The notes: generated by a model from the sequence alone, not told the origin. Counted from the stretch's first letter, positions 32,945 to 42,660 are shown. The stretch is DNA of 64,000 bases from Pseudoflavonifractor phocaeensis (GCF_021531815.1 NZ_JADYUM010000002.1:1-64000); one strand, 5' to 3'. Numbers and translations are program-made.

Positions 32945-32987
32945 TAAAATCTCCGGTCCCGGCGCAGCCGGGACCGGAGATTTTATC
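32943..32987. terminator. Bidirectional terminator after tatD-radical SAM
   Basis: GATAAAATCTCCGGTCCCGGC pairs perfectly with its complement over 21 bp (arms 32943-32963 and 32967-32987, loop GCA), giving T-tracts on both strands. Confidence 0.9.
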
Positions 32988-32988
32988 A

Positions 32989-33093
32989 TCATTTGTAACG
33001 CTTGGTCAGGTCAAAGAGGATAGAGAAGGGCAGGAAGATGACGGCGAACAGAGCGGCCAGCAGCCCCGTTTTTGGTTCCACATATTTCGACAT
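32989..33093 (-). CDS. Very small membrane protein (34 residues)
   Basis: MSKYVEPKTGLLAALFAVIF begins a 34-residue protein with one central helix and a basic end (DLTKRYK). The start has TAGGAGG with 9-nt spacing, and a strong bidirectional terminator lies at its end. I do not know the family; the ribosome site and membrane-like sequence make it plausible. Confidence 0.55.
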   Translation of the reverse strand: MSKYVEPKTGLLAALFAVIFLPFSILFDLTKRYK

Positions 33094-33122
33094 AAGATCG
33101 GCCTCCTATTTTTTGTTACTAT

Positions 33123-33242
33123 TCAGGCGGTTAGGTCCAGCTCTTCCCGGGCCTCCCGTTCGTTGTCGGCGGAGAAGCAGAAACGCCCCGCCCAGTCGTA
33201 GACCTCGATGTGCCCCCGTACCCATACCATTTCATAATCCAT
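33123..33242 (-). CDS. Small soluble protein (39 residues)
   Basis: MDYEMVWVRGHIEVYDWAGR continues FCFSADNEREAREELDLTA. The composition is protein-like (aromatic beta-type first half, acidic helix at the end) and AAAGGAG precedes the ATG by 9 nt. It sits 29 bp upstream of the 34-residue membrane protein on the same strand, so the two may be cotranscribed. Family unknown. Confidence 0.55.
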   Translation of the reverse strand: MDYEMVWVRGHIEVYDWAGRFCFSADNEREAREELDLTA

Positions 33243-33344
33243 CGCGTTTTGCTCCTTTCGTATCTGAGTGACCTCAGTATACAAAAAGAACTGTCCAATA
33301 AAACGGACTTTTATCAAAAGAAGAAGCAGAGGGGAGGGATATTT

Positions 33345-33509
33345 TTGGACCCCATTCTTTATACCGTCCAGTCCATTAACGGCGACTACGCCGAACTGGT
33401 GACCGACGACGGCCAGCGCCATTCCATCACCATGTTCCTGCTGCCCGAGGGCACCACCCTGGGCAGCCGTCTGAAACAGGAGAACTTCCTGTGGGAGCTG
33501 CTGGACTGA
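33345..33509 (+). CDS. Small DUF3006-like protein
   Basis: A 54-residue protein: MDPILYTVQSINGDYAELVT, then DDGQRHSITMFLLPEGTTLG. The pattern (IxGDYAxL, short hydrophobic strand, LPEG) resembles DUF3006 proteins, small beta-barrels of unknown role. The start is a TTG preceded by GGGGAGGG. It diverges from the 39-residue gene. Confidence 0.65.
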   Translation: MDPILYTVQSINGDYAELVTDDGQRHSITMFLLPEGTTLGSRLKQENFLWELLD

Positions 33510-33566
33510 CAGTGAATGGTCGGCAGGGCGGGGACTTGTCCCCCGCCGAACAAATAGAAAGCATTC

Positions 33567-33602
33567 AAAAATCCCCTCCGTTTTTAAAACGGAGGGGATT
33601 TT
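33567..33602. terminator. Bidirectional terminator before the CoA-transferase gene
   Basis: AAAATCCCCTCCGTTTT / AAAACGGAGGGGATTTT inverted repeat with T-tracts on both sides, between convergent genes. Confidence 0.85.
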
Positions 33603-33614
33603 CTGATGTGAGTA

Positions 33615-34952
33615 TTACTTATTGGAGCGACGCCAGATGTGCATCTTCTCGGCGTCGGCGATGAGCTGCTCCCGGAAATCGGGGTGGGCGATGTTGATGA
33701 GCTGCTCGGCCCGCTCCCAGGTGGACAGGCCCTTCAGGTTGACCATGCCGTACTCGGTGACGATGTAGTGGACGCAGGACCGGGGGTCGGTGGCGATGGC
33801 GCCGGGGGTCAGGGTGGGGACGATGCGGCTCTTGACGGAGCCGTCCTTGCCGGTGACGGTGGAGGACATGCAGATGAAGCTCTTGCCGCCCTTGGACAGG
33901 TAGGCACCCATGGCGAAGTCCAGCTGGCCGCCGGTGCCGGAGATGTGTTTGGTTCCGGCGGACTCGGCGTTGACCTGGCCGAACAGGTCCATGTCGATGG
34001 CGTTGTTGATGGAGATGAAGTTGTCGATCTGGCTGATGACATGGACGTCGTTGGTGTAGTCCACGGGTGCGCCCATGACGTCGGGGTTCCGGTCCATGTA
34101 GTCATACAGCTTCTGGGAGCCGGCGGCGAAGGCGAAGACCTGGCGGCCCTTGTCCAGATTCTTGTGCTTACCGGTGATCTTACCGGCCATGGCCATGTCC
34201 ACGAAGCCGTCCACGTACATCTCGGTGTGGACAGACAGGTCCTTCAGGTCGGACTGGGCGATCATGGAGCCGATGGTGTTGGGCATGCCGCCGATGCCCA
34301 GCTGCAGGCAGGCGCCGTTGGGGATCATGGGCACCACCAGGTTGGCCACGGCCTTGTCCACCTCGGTGGGGGCGCCGCCGCCGCCCAGCTGGGCCACGGG
34401 GGGATTGTCGCCCTCTACCACGTAGTCCACGTCCTGAATGTTGATCTCGCAGCCGGTCAGGCCGTAGACCCAGGGCAGGTTCTCATTGACCTCCAGGATG
34501 ACCACCTTGGCCCGCTCCAGCATGTCGGCCAGATGGGAGCAGGCCAACGCGTAGCTGAAGTTGCCGTGCTTGTCCATGGGGGTGACCTGGATCATGGCCA
34601 CGTCCACATTGACGTTCTCCCGGTAGAACCGGGGCAGCTCGGAGTAGCGCATGGGGGAGAAGAAGCCCATGCCCTTGGAGATGATCTTGCGGTCGATGCC
34701 GCTGCAGTGCCAGGAGTGCCAGGTGAAGTGGTCGCCGGCGTCCTCGGCCTTGGCGATCTCGGGCATCCACATGGTGACGCCGCCCCGGATTTTCACGTCA
34801 TGCAGCTCGTCCTTCCGGTCGGCCAGGGCCTTGTCCAGAGCCACGGGGTGGTTGGTACACCAGCCGTAGTCCACCCAGTCGCCGGACTTGACCACCTTGA
34901 CCGCCTCAGCGGCGGTGGTCAGCTTCTGCTGATACAATGCCTGATAATCCAT
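33615..34952 (-). CDS. Acetyl-CoA hydrolase/transferase family, butyryl-CoA:acetate CoA-transferase-like
   Basis: A 445-residue CoA-transferase with both domains of the Cat2/But family: [14 protein letters not shown], then [17 protein letters not shown], and [11 protein letters not shown] containing the likely catalytic glutamate. The C-terminal part has [20 protein letters not shown]. Members exchange CoA between butyryl-CoA or 4-hydroxybutyryl-CoA and acetate, the last step of butyrate formation in gut Clostridia. ATG 34952 follows GGAGGATGCAAAC. Codon bias suggests strong expression. I cannot separate butyryl from 4-hydroxybutyryl preference by eye. Confidence 0.88.
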   Translation of the reverse strand: MDYQALYQQKLTTAAEAVKVVKSGDWVDYGWCTNHPVALDKALADRKDELHDVKIRGGVTMWMPEIAKAEDAGDHFTWHSWHCSGIDRKIISKGMGFFSPMRYSELPRFYRENVNVDVAMIQVTPMDKHGNFSYALACSHLADMLERAKVVILEVNENLPWVYGLTGCEINIQDVDYVVEGDNPPVAQLGGGGAPTEVDKAVANLVVPMIPNGACLQLGIGGMPNTIGSMIAQSDLKDLSVHTEMYVDGFVDMAMAGKITGKHKNLDKGRQVFAFAAGSQKLYDYMDRNPDVMGAPVDYTNDVHVISQIDNFISINNAIDMDLFGQVNAESAGTKHISGTGGQLDFAMGAYLSKGGKSFICMSSTVTGKDGSVKSRIVPTLTPGAIATDPRSCVHYIVTEYGMVNLKGLSTWERAEQLINIAHPDFREQLIADAEKMHIWRRSNK

Positions 34953-35025
34953 GTTTGCATCCTCCATATATCTTAATTTTTCTCGCAGATCGATACCCGG
35001 CCGGAGGCCGGGGAATAAAACAGAT

Positions 35026-36924
35026 TCAGTGCCCGATGTCCAGATAATAGGGCTTCATCAGGCTGGGCTGCTCCGTGGAGTCCTTGGGCTGGGTCCTGTG
35101 GGGCTCCGGGGGCATCCCGCGGCGTGCGTTCCGGTTCCGGCCCTGCTTCTTCCGGGGTTCAGCGGGGACCAACCGGCGCTGCTCGGGGGTGGGCTCCGCC
35201 TTTTTTGTCCCCTTCTTTTTCCGCTTGCGGCTGGGAGCGGCCTGGACGGAAGGTTCAGCGGGGACGGGCTGGGAAACCGGGGCCGCCTGGGCCGTCGGCT
35301 TTTTCTTCCGTTTCCGGGAGGAGGCGCGGGGCGGTTCCTCGGTCAAAACGGGCCGGGCAGTGGTGAGGGTAGACTTCCGGGGAGCCAGCAGCCGGGCGGT
35401 GGCGTCCATGATCACGTCGCTGTCCAGGGGATTGGGCCGGTGGAATTCCGTGCGGGGCATGGAGTCTCCGGTGTCCATCAAGGTGCCCGGCCGGGTCAGC
35501 CTGGGGCGGCTGGGCAGGGGATCGAAGGGGATCTCCGCCTCCGGCGCAGGCGCGGCCTCGGGGACGGCGGATTTTTTCTTCCTGCGGCGGCGGGACTTGG
35601 CGGGGGCGGGCTCTTTCTCCTCCAGGGCCTGGAGGGCCTGGGCCTCCTTCGCCTGTTCCTCCAGCCGCTTTTCCCGGGCGGCGGCCTTCTGGGCCTCGTC
35701 CCGCTGGCGGCGCAGCTCCCGGGCGGCGGCCCGGGCCTCGGCGTCCTCCTCGTTGATGATCTTGCCGTGCTTGTCCCGCTTGGGGGCCTCGAAGACTTCC
35801 ATGGGGTAGGGGTGGGCCTCCACCAGGGGGACCTTGCGGCCAATGAGCTTTTCGATGTCCTTGAGCAGGGGCTGCTCGGAGAAATCGCAGAAGGCGATGG
35901 CCTGTCCGCCACGGCCCGCCCGGCCGGTGCGGCCGATGCGGTGGACGTAGGTCTCGGGGACCTCGGGCAGGTTGTAGTTGAAGACGTGGGACAACTCCTC
36001 AATGTCCAGCCCGCGGGCGGCAATGTCGGTGGCCACCAGGCATTGGATCATTCCGGCCTTGAAATCGGACAGGGCCTGCTGCCGGGCGGTCTGGCTCTTG
36101 TTGCCGTGGATGGCGGCGGCGGAGATGCCCTCCTTTTCCAGGTCACGGGCCACCTTGTTGGCTCCGTGCTTGGTCCGGGTAAAGACCAGGGCGTTTTTCA
36201 CGTGCAAAGTGCGGATCAGATGGGCCAGCAGCCGGGTCTTGTTGGCCTTGTCCACCAGGTAGACGGACTGCCGGATGGCCTCCACCGGGGAGGACACCGG
36301 GTCCACCGCCACCCGGGCGGGGTCACGGAGCAGGGAGTTCACCAGGTCGGCGATCTCCGGGGGCATGGTGGCGGAGAACAGCATGGTCTGCTTCTGCCGG
36401 GGCAGCCACTTGAGGATCTTCTTCACGTCGTGGATGAAGCCCATGTCCAGCATCCGGTCGGCCTCGTCCAGCACGAAGATCTCCAGCTTGTCCAGAGAGA
36501 CGAAGCCCTGGTCATGGAGGTCCATGAGCCGGCCGGGGGTGGCAATGAGAATGTCCACCCCCCGTTTCAGGGCGTCCACCTGGGGATTCTGGCCCACGCC
36601 GCCGAAAATGACGGTGTGACGCAGGTGAAGATACTTGCCGTAGGCGGCGAAGCTCTCGCCGATCTGGATGGCCAGCTCCCGGGTGGGGGTGAGGATCAGA
36701 GCCCGGATGGGCCGGCCGGGCGGGGTGGACCCCTCCAGCCGCTGTAAAATGGGGGCGGCGAAGGCGCAGGTCTTGCCGGTGCCTGTCTGGGCGCAGCCCA
36801 GCACGTCGCGGCCCGCCAGGGCGGGGGGAATGGCTTTGGTTTGAATGGGGGACGGTTTTTGATAGCCCTGCTCCTCCAGGGCAGTCAGGATGGGGGCGCA
36901 CAGCCCCAGTTCACGAAATGTCAT
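35026..36924 (-). CDS. DEAD-box ATP-dependent RNA helicase, RhlE/CshA-like
   Basis: A 632-residue helicase. The core (~1-370) has the Q motif, AQTGTGKT (45-52), PTRELA, DEAD in [15 protein letters not shown], and [13 protein letters not shown]. The ~260-residue tail is charged and low-complexity, first Glu/Lys/Arg coiled-coil-like, then patches such as SRRRRKKK and [11 protein letters not shown], probably RNA-binding. RhlE-type enzymes act in ribosome assembly, RNA decay and cold adaptation. ATG 36924 follows AAAGGAAG. The CoA-transferase gene lies 73 bp downstream. Confidence 0.93.
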   Translation of the reverse strand: MTFRELGLCAPILTALEEQGYQKPSPIQTKAIPPALAGRDVLGCAQTGTGKTCAFAAPILQRLEGSTPPGRPIRALILTPTRELAIQIGESFAAYGKYLHLRHTVIFGGVGQNPQVDALKRGVDILIATPGRLMDLHDQGFVSLDKLEIFVLDEADRMLDMGFIHDVKKILKWLPRQKQTMLFSATMPPEIADLVNSLLRDPARVAVDPVSSPVEAIRQSVYLVDKANKTRLLAHLIRTLHVKNALVFTRTKHGANKVARDLEKEGISAAAIHGNKSQTARQQALSDFKAGMIQCLVATDIAARGLDIEELSHVFNYNLPEVPETYVHRIGRTGRAGRGGQAIAFCDFSEQPLLKDIEKLIGRKVPLVEAHPYPMEVFEAPKRDKHGKIINEEDAEARAAARELRRQRDEAQKAAAREKRLEEQAKEAQALQALEEKEPAPAKSRRRRKKKSAVPEAAPAPEAEIPFDPLPSRPRLTRPGTLMDTGDSMPRTEFHRPNPLDSDVIMDATARLLAPRKSTLTTARPVLTEEPPRASSRKRKKKPTAQAAPVSQPVPAEPSVQAAPSRKRKKKGTKKAEPTPEQRRLVPAEPRKKQGRNRNARRGMPPEPHRTQPKDSTEQPSLMKPYYLDIGH

Positions 36925-37001
36925 GGGATACTTCCTTTGTTTCATTCGGAGCGGACGTGGTTTCCGCCCGGTCCGGCCCGCAAGTTCCCCGCGGGCTGGG
37001 G

Positions 37002-37517
37002 TTAGGATTGCCGGTCCAGTTTGCGCAGGCGTTCCAGCACCTGCTGGGCGGTCTGGGCCAGGGTCTGGCCCCCGCCGCAGTCAATGACCAGGTCGGCGTA
37101 TTTGTCGTAAAGGGGGGCGCGGTAAGCCATCACATCGGCCAGAGTCTGGCCGGGCTTCATGGCGATGCCCCGGGTGGACAGGTTCTGGATGCGCTGCTGG
37201 AGCTCCTCCAGGGGGACCTTCAGGTAGACCACAGGCCCCAGGGACTTCAGGTGAAGGGCGGCCTTCTCCCGGCAGACCGCGCTGCCCCCGGGGGCGACAA
37301 CATGCTCATGGCACTGCACCGAGCACACGGCCTTCTCCTCGGCGTCCAGGAAGGCGTCCACGCCCCGGGTATCCAGGATTTCCTGGAGGAGAGCCCTCTC
37401 CTGGCGCTGAATCACCAGGTCCACATCCAGGAAACCGTAACCCAGGGCCTTGGCCAGCAGGACCCCTACCGTGCTTTTGCCGGAACCCGGCATACCGATC
37501 AAAACAATATTGTTCAC
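37002..37517 (-). CDS. aroK: Shikimate kinase
   Basis: A 171-residue P-loop kinase: [12 protein letters not shown] (Walker A ~8-16), FLDVDLVIQ in place of the usual D-x-D-x-x-I, VAPGGSAVC shikimate-binding loop, and the lid/adenine region [15 protein letters not shown]. It phosphorylates shikimate in aromatic amino acid synthesis. The start is GTG 37517. No other aro genes are adjacent. The VDLVIQR segment lacks the usual acidic residue (DxDxxIE), so another small-molecule kinase cannot be fully excluded. Confidence 0.85.
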   Translation of the reverse strand: MNNIVLIGMPGSGKSTVGVLLAKALGYGFLDVDLVIQRQERALLQEILDTRGVDAFLDAEEKAVCSVQCHEHVVAPGGSAVCREKAALHLKSLGPVVYLKVPLEELQQRIQNLSTRGIAMKPGQTLADVMAYRAPLYDKYADLVIDCGGGQTLAQTAQQVLERLRKLDRQS

Positions 37518-37747
37518 AGAGCATTACCTGACCTTTACAGACGAAATCAGCTTGTATTGTACCATATCTCTCGGGAAAAAGAAAGGGGGATGAGGCGAAA
37601 AGGAGAACGGAGAGAATTTTGTTTTACGGGCTGAAAACAGTATATATGAGTATCAGTATATATGGAAAGAGGAGAATTGTCATATGGGGGGTGGTGGGTT
37701 ATCCTGTGCTGAGAAGATGAAATACGGGAAAAAGGGAGAAAGAGGAA
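37518..37747. other. AT-richer intergenic segment
   Basis: A 230-bp stretch clearly poorer in GC than its surroundings, with two direct copies of AGTATATATG (37640-37649 and 37656-37664 region). No convincing promoter spacing or gene was found. Confidence 0.4.
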
Positions 37748-38056
37748 ATGGCTGTTTCAGACATACAGAAAAAAGGTGCTGTAAGACTGTTAGAGTGGAT
37801 CAAACAATATCCGGGGTGGTGGTATTTGATATGTACGCCTGGGGAGGAACATATGAATTTGGATATGATGCGGCGGATCATCCGGCATTTGGCGCAGGAG
37901 TCCCTTTATGAGATCATTTTTGTCCTGCTAACGGTTCACCGGGACGCGCCATTTATGAAAAATTTCTATGTCTTTTCGTGGCTGGACTGCCTGATTGAGT
38001 ATTGGGATGACGATTATAAGAGAATTGTAACGCAAATCATCAAACGGTTTGAATAG
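37748..38056 (+). CDS. Hypothetical protein in an AT-rich patch
   Basis: A 102-residue soluble protein (MAVSDIQKKGAVRLLEWIKQ, aromatic-rich WWYLICTPGEEHMN, ending KRIVTQIIKRF). AGAGGAA precedes the ATG. Base composition and codon use (AT-ending codons, ATA) differ from the rest of the window, suggesting recent acquisition. I do not recognise a family; toxin-antitoxin or small mobile cargo are guesses only. Confidence 0.6.
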   Translation: MAVSDIQKKGAVRLLEWIKQYPGWWYLICTPGEEHMNLDMMRRIIRHLAQESLYEIIFVLLTVHRDAPFMKNFYVFSWLDCLIEYWDDDYKRIVTQIIKRFE

Positions 38057-38059
38057 CAG

Positions 38060-38086
38060 CAGGGCCGGGGCAATGCCCCGGCCCTG
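38060..38086. terminator. Hairpin between convergent hypothetical gene and metG
   Basis: CAGGGCCGGGGC-AAT-GCCCCGGCCCTG, 12-bp perfect stem; no strong T-run on either side. Confidence 0.55.
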
Positions 38087-38119
38087 CCGGTCTAAACATA
38101 GTTTATCAAAACCCAGAAC

Positions 38120-40090
38120 TCAGCACATCTTGGCCCCGGCGGGAATCTTGTCGTCCAGGATCAGCAGGTTCAGCTTCTCCTCGCCCTTTTCGGTGTGGAC
38201 GGCGGAGATGAGCATGCCGTTGGACTCGTGCCCCATCATCTTCCGGGGAGGCAGGTTGACGATGGCCATCAGGGTCTTGCCCACCAGCTCCTCAGGCTTG
38301 TACCACTTGGCGATGCCGGAGAGGATCTGGCGGTCGGTGCCGGTGCCGTCGTCCAGGGTGAACTTGAGCAGCTTCTCGCTCTTTTTCACGTTCTCGCAGG
38401 CCTTGACTTTGACGGCCCGGAAGTCGCTCTTGCAGAAGGTGTCAAAGTCCACTTTCTCAGTGAGCTGAGGCTCCAGCTCCAGGGCGGGGAGGGCGGCCTT
38501 CTTGGCCTGGGCGGCGATCTCCTCCAGCGCGGCCAGCTCCTTTTCCATGTCGATGCGGGGGAACAGGTTCTTGCCCCGCTGGACGGTGACGTCCTTCCGC
38601 AGGGAACCGTACACCCCGGCGCTCTCCCAGGTGCGGCAGCCTTCGCAGGCGCCGATCTGGTTCAATACCTCGGCGGCGGAGTCGGGGATGAAGGGGGTCA
38701 GCAGGATGCCGCACACCCGCAGGGCCTCCAGCAGGTTGTACATGACCCGGGCCAGACGGGAGCCGTTGGCCTCCATGTCCTTGGCCAGCACCCAGGGGGC
38801 GTTCTCGTCAATATACTTGTTGGCCCGGTCGATGACCTTGAAGATCTCGCTGAGGGCGTTCTGGAAGGCGAACTTCTCCATCTGCTCCTCGTAGCGGCCC
38901 CGGAGGGAGGAAATCAGCTCCACCAGCTCGGCGTCCTTCCCGGTGTCCTCAGTCTGAGCCTCGGGCAGGGTGCCGCCGAAGTACTTGCCCACCATGGACA
39001 CGGTGCGGCTGAGCAGGTTGCCCAGGTCGTTGGCCAGGTCCACGTTGATGGTGTTGATCAGGGCCTCGTTGGAGAAGTTGCCGTCGGAGCCGAAGGGGAA
39101 GGTGCGAAGCAGGAAGAACCGCAGGGCGTCCACACCGAAGCGCTGGGCCAGCAGGTAGGGGTCCACCACGTTGCCCTTGGACTTGGACATCTTGCCGCCG
39201 TCCAGCAGCAGCCAGCCGTGGCCGAACACCTTCTTGGGCAGGGGCATTCCCATGCTCATGAGCATGGCGGGCCAAATGATGGAGTGGAACCGGACGATCT
39301 CCTTGCCCACAAAGTGGACGTCGGCGGGCCAGAACTTCTCATAGTCGTCGTACTTGTCGTTGAGGAAGCCCAGGGCGGTGGTGTAGTTGAACAGGGCGTC
39401 CACCCACACATAGACCACGTGGCCGGGATCGAAGTCCACGGGCACGCCCCAGGTGAAGGAGGTGCGGCTGACGCACAGGTCCTCCAGACCGGGCTTGATG
39501 AAGTTGTTCACCATCTCGTTGACCCGGGAGCGGGGCTCCAAAAAGTCGGTGTCCTCCAGCAGGTGCTGGACCTTGTCGGCGTACTTGCTGAGACGGAAGA
39601 AGTAGGCCTCCTCCTCCGCGTCCTGGACCTCCCGGCCGCAGTCGGGACACTTGCCGTCCACCAGCTGGCTCTCCGTCCAGAAGGACTCGCAGGGCTTGCA
39701 GTATTTGCCCACATACTTGCCCTTGTAGATGTCCCCGTTCTCGTACATCTTCTTGAAAATCTTCTGAATGGCGGAGACGTGATAGTCGTCGGTGGTGCGG
39801 ATGAACCGGTCGTTGGAGATATTCATCAGCTTCCACAGGTCCTTGACGCCCTGGGGGCCCTCCACGATGCGGTCCACAAACTCCTTGGGGGTGACGCCGG
39901 CCTCCTTGGCCTTGTCCTCGATCTTCTGGCCGTGCTCGTCGGTGCCGGTCAGAAAGAGCACGTCACAGCCCTGGAGCCGCTTGTAGCGGGCCATGGCGTC
40001 AGTGGCCACGGTGCAGTAGGTGTGGCCGATGTGCAGCTTGTCGCTGGGGTAGTAGATGGGGGTGGTGATATAAAAGCGTTTCTTTTCCAT
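38120..40090 (-). CDS. metG: Methionyl-tRNA synthetase
   Basis: A 656-residue class I synthetase with HIGH at 20-23, a zinc-binding insertion (YCKPCESFW ... GKCPDCGREV), KMSKSKGNVV, an anticodon-binding helical domain, and a C-terminal tRNA-binding OB domain (~550-656; DFRAVKVKACENVKKSEKLL). The C-terminal domain indicates the dimeric long form. ATG follows AAGGGAGAGTTTTAAT. Probably cotranscribed with the membrane protein gene upstream (42 bp gap). Confidence 0.97.
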   Translation of the reverse strand: MEKKRFYITTPIYYPSDKLHIGHTYCTVATDAMARYKRLQGCDVLFLTGTDEHGQKIEDKAKEAGVTPKEFVDRIVEGPQGVKDLWKLMNISNDRFIRTTDDYHVSAIQKIFKKMYENGDIYKGKYVGKYCKPCESFWTESQLVDGKCPDCGREVQDAEEEAYFFRLSKYADKVQHLLEDTDFLEPRSRVNEMVNNFIKPGLEDLCVSRTSFTWGVPVDFDPGHVVYVWVDALFNYTTALGFLNDKYDDYEKFWPADVHFVGKEIVRFHSIIWPAMLMSMGMPLPKKVFGHGWLLLDGGKMSKSKGNVVDPYLLAQRFGVDALRFFLLRTFPFGSDGNFSNEALINTINVDLANDLGNLLSRTVSMVGKYFGGTLPEAQTEDTGKDAELVELISSLRGRYEEQMEKFAFQNALSEIFKVIDRANKYIDENAPWVLAKDMEANGSRLARVMYNLLEALRVCGILLTPFIPDSAAEVLNQIGACEGCRTWESAGVYGSLRKDVTVQRGKNLFPRIDMEKELAALEEIAAQAKKAALPALELEPQLTEKVDFDTFCKSDFRAVKVKACENVKKSEKLLKFTLDDGTGTDRQILSGIAKWYKPEELVGKTLMAIVNLPPRKMMGHESNGMLISAVHTEKGEEKLNLLILDDKIPAGAKMC

Positions 40091-40132
40091 ATTAAAACTC
40101 TCCCTTGGTAGTAATCGTTTTTGTTGAGGCCG

Positions 40133-41002
40133 TCAGACCGGCTCGTCATCCTCTTCATCCTGCGCCCCAAGGGGCATTCGCGCCTCCAGCAGCCGCTTGG
40201 GCCAGGGGGGACCAAAGGCGGTCCGCAGCAGAGACCACAGCCCTGCCAGGGCGGACAGGATAAAAGCGGCGGTCAGAACGGCCTGGAAGGGGGGGAGACC
40301 GTCGGCCAGGGAGACCAGCCCGCAAAAGATCCCCAGCAGGGCGCAGAAGGCACCGCGGAAGGGATGGGGCCGGTCGTGGAAGGCGGCGGCGGCGTCATAG
40401 TGGGCCAGCATCAGGAAGATGGCCGCAGCCAGAGAGAAGCCGTAGTTCATCAGAATGGGGTCGGTGCCGTGGGCCAGGTGGGTGGAAAACAGCCACACCA
40501 GGGCGGTCATAGGAGGAAACAGGGCAAGCAGGGAACAGACCTGGGGGGCGTTTCCCCGGTAAGCGCCTTTGCCCAGCATCAGGTTGGAAAGGCCAGCGGC
40601 AAAGGCCAGCAGGGCGCACAGCATCACCGACACGGGGTAGGTGAGCAGATGGGACTCCGGATCGATCCGCCAGAGGGCCAGCTCCTCCATCCCGGACAGA
40701 AGGCCCAGCACGCCGCTGCCCAGCAGGAGAAGGGCGGAGGCGGCCATCAGGGACATGTAGACGGGGGAGGGACAGCGGAAGGGCAGGGGGGAGTCCTCCG
40801 GTATTTCGATTCCCCGGAGGAGAAACAGGGCGGCCAGAGCCAGTCCCGCGGCCAGCAACAGGAGGAGAAGGGCGGCGGGGTGGCCGGAGGTGAAGAGCTG
40901 GGTATCCGGGTCGTAGCCGGAGGCCCACTGCCAGCGCCGCAGTCCAAAGCCCAGCACGCCCGCCCCCAGGGCGAGGCTGGGTAAAATCAGATCTTTTCGC
41001 AT
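40133..41002 (-). CDS. Multi-pass membrane protein, unknown function
   Basis: A 289-residue protein with about eight predicted helices and an acidic C-terminal tail (AQDEEDDEPV). The N-terminus MRKDLILPSLALGAGVLGFG and the ordered helices show no motif I recognise. ATG 41002 follows AAGGAG at 12 nt; a longer start at 41047 has no ribosome site. It lies directly upstream of metG on the same strand. Confidence 0.7.
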   Translation of the reverse strand: MRKDLILPSLALGAGVLGFGLRRWQWASGYDPDTQLFTSGHPAALLLLLLAAGLALAALFLLRGIEIPEDSPLPFRCPSPVYMSLMAASALLLLGSGVLGLLSGMEELALWRIDPESHLLTYPVSVMLCALLAFAAGLSNLMLGKGAYRGNAPQVCSLLALFPPMTALVWLFSTHLAHGTDPILMNYGFSLAAAIFLMLAHYDAAAAFHDRPHPFRGAFCALLGIFCGLVSLADGLPPFQAVLTAAFILSALAGLWSLLRTAFGPPWPKRLLEARMPLGAQDEEDDEPV

Positions 41003-41128
41003 GATATGGAAATTCTCCTTCGTCAAAAAGGGAAATGGTGGACTCAACAGCCCATATCATATACCAGTTCGGGAGAAAAATCAAGCAACCGGAGGGGATT
41101 TCCCCCTGACGGGCCGGGTTTTCGGCAT

Positions 41129-41183
41129 AAAAAAGAGACGGCTCTCCGGCATCCGCCCTGAAAGGTGCGGAAGGAGCCGTCTC
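41129..41183 (-). terminator. Terminator of the mnmA unit
   Basis: On the minus strand GAGACGGCTC pairs with GAGCCGTCTC, with an inner CCGC/GCGG helix, followed by TTTTTT. Confidence 0.8.
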
Positions 41184-41194
41184 TGTCACAGAAT

Positions 41195-41506
41195 TCAACT
41201 GGGCCAATTGCCGGAGGGGCCTTCTCCGTCCTTCCTTTTCCCAAACTGGAACCAGAGGGCGATGACCAGGATGATCAGGCCAAAAATGCTGCACGCGGAG
41301 GAGATCTCATTGGAGATGCTGCCGTTGCTGTAAAGCAGCTGGCAGATGGCAAGGAAGACCAGGTCGCCCAGCAGTAGGTTCCGGGCGGTGGGGTCCATCC
41401 GCTTCCGGGCCCGGTCCTTCTCGTCGGCCAGCTTGGCCTGGGCGGCCTGACGCTTGGCTTCCATGGTGGAGTGGGAGTGGCGTTTCTTATACTTCTTTCG
41501 GCTCAT
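41195..41506 (-). CDS. Small membrane protein with basic N-terminus
   Basis: A 103-residue protein: highly basic start (MSRKKYKKRHSHSTMEAKRQ), charged helix, then two helices (~43-61 and ~70-88). Its ATG follows AAAGGAG and starts 3 nt after the mnmA stop, so it is in the mnmA transcript. I do not recognise the family. Confidence 0.7.
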   Translation of the reverse strand: MSRKKYKKRHSHSTMEAKRQAAQAKLADEKDRARKRMDPTARNLLLGDLVFLAICQLLYSNGSISNEISSACSIFGLIILVIALWFQFGKRKDGEGPSGNWPS

Positions 41507-41509
41507 GGG

Positions 41510-42598
41510 TCAGGATTCTCCTTTCAAAATGGTGGCGCCGCCCACCATCAGGTCGCCGTCGTAGAAAACCACGGCCTGGCCGGGGGTGATGGCGCGCTGA
41601 GGCTGGTCAAAGACCACCCGGACCTGGTCCGGGCCGGTCTGTTCCACGGTGCAGGGCTGTTCCGCCATGCGGTAGCGGATCTTGGCCCGCAGGCGCAGGG
41701 GGGTGTCCAGCCGGTCCATGGGGATCAGGTTCAGCCGGTCCGCTGTGAGGGTGCGGGCAAACAGGCTGGCGTTGTCTGAGAGGACCACCGTATTGTCCTG
41801 GGGCCGGACCTCCTTGACATAGAGCCGCCCCTGGTTGGAGGATACCCCCAGCCCCCGGCGCTGGCCCACGGTGTAGTCCACAATGCCGGTGTGGGCGCCC
41901 AGGACCCGGCCGCTCTGGTCCAGGAAGGGACCGGAGGGGTAGTCACGGCCGGTGTGACGGCGGATAAAGGCGGCGTAGTCCCCGTCAGGGACGAAGCAGA
42001 TGTCCTGGCTCTCCCGTTTGCGGGCGTTGATGAGGCCCTGCTCCTCGGCGATGGCCCGGATCTCCGGCTTGGACAGCCCGCCCAGAGGAAAGAGGCTGTG
42101 GGCAAGCTGATCCTGGGTCAGATTGTACAGCACATAGCTCTGGTCCTTCTCCGGGTGGAGGGCTTTCCACAGCAGCCAGCGGCCCGACCCCTGGTCGTGC
42201 TCCAGCCGGACGTAGTGGCCGGTGGCCACATAGTCCCGGTCCAGTTCCCGGGCCCGCTGGAGCAAGGAGCCGAATTTCAGATACTTGTTGCAGTCGATGC
42301 AGGGGTTGGGGGTCTCCCCACGCTCGTAGGCGCAGGCAAAGCGGTCCATGACCTGGGTGCGGAAGGGGCGGGAGAAATTGAACACATAGTGGGGAAAGCC
42401 CAACAGCCGGGCCACCGCCCGGGCGTCCTCGGCGTCGTCCAGGGAGCAGCAGGCGCTCTCTCCCGAGACCCCCGCGTCGCCGTTGTCAAAGAGCTTCATG
42501 GTGACACCGATCAGGTCGTGACCGGCCTCCTTTAACAGAAAGGCGGCGGCGGAACTGTCCACGCCGCCGCTCATGGCGACGGCAACGCGAGCACACAT
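41510..42598 (-). CDS. mnmA: tRNA-specific 2-thiouridylase MnmA
   Basis: A 362-residue enzyme making 2-thiouridine at tRNA position 34. It has the PP-loop AMSGGVDSSAAAF (~8-20), the catalytic cysteine region NPCIDCNKYLKF, the second catalytic cysteine in SQDICFVPDGDY, and C-terminal beta domains. ATG 42598 follows GGGAGGG. A strong divergent promoter region separates it from nrdD. Confidence 0.95.
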   Translation of the reverse strand: MCARVAVAMSGGVDSSAAAFLLKEAGHDLIGVTMKLFDNGDAGVSGESACCSLDDAEDARAVARLLGFPHYVFNFSRPFRTQVMDRFACAYERGETPNPCIDCNKYLKFGSLLQRARELDRDYVATGHYVRLEHDQGSGRWLLWKALHPEKDQSYVLYNLTQDQLAHSLFPLGGLSKPEIRAIAEEQGLINARKRESQDICFVPDGDYAAFIRRHTGRDYPSGPFLDQSGRVLGAHTGIVDYTVGQRRGLGVSSNQGRLYVKEVRPQDNTVVLSDNASLFARTLTADRLNLIPMDRLDTPLRLRAKIRYRMAEQPCTVEQTGPDQVRVVFDQPQRAITPGQAVVFYDGDLMVGGATILKGES

Positions 42599-42660
42599 TG
42601 ACGGAACCCTCCCTGTCCGGTCCGGGCAGTCCCGGACGGTCTGGATGAAATGTAATTGGA

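Noticed and set aside
37684-37911. Overlapping frame starting MGGGGLSCAEK with a ribosome-like site
   Set aside because: It overlaps the 102-residue gene in another frame, and its second half is a shadow of that gene.
38195-40111. Long plus-strand frame opposite metG
   Set aside because: Shadow of metG codons; no start signal and repetitive low-complexity residues.
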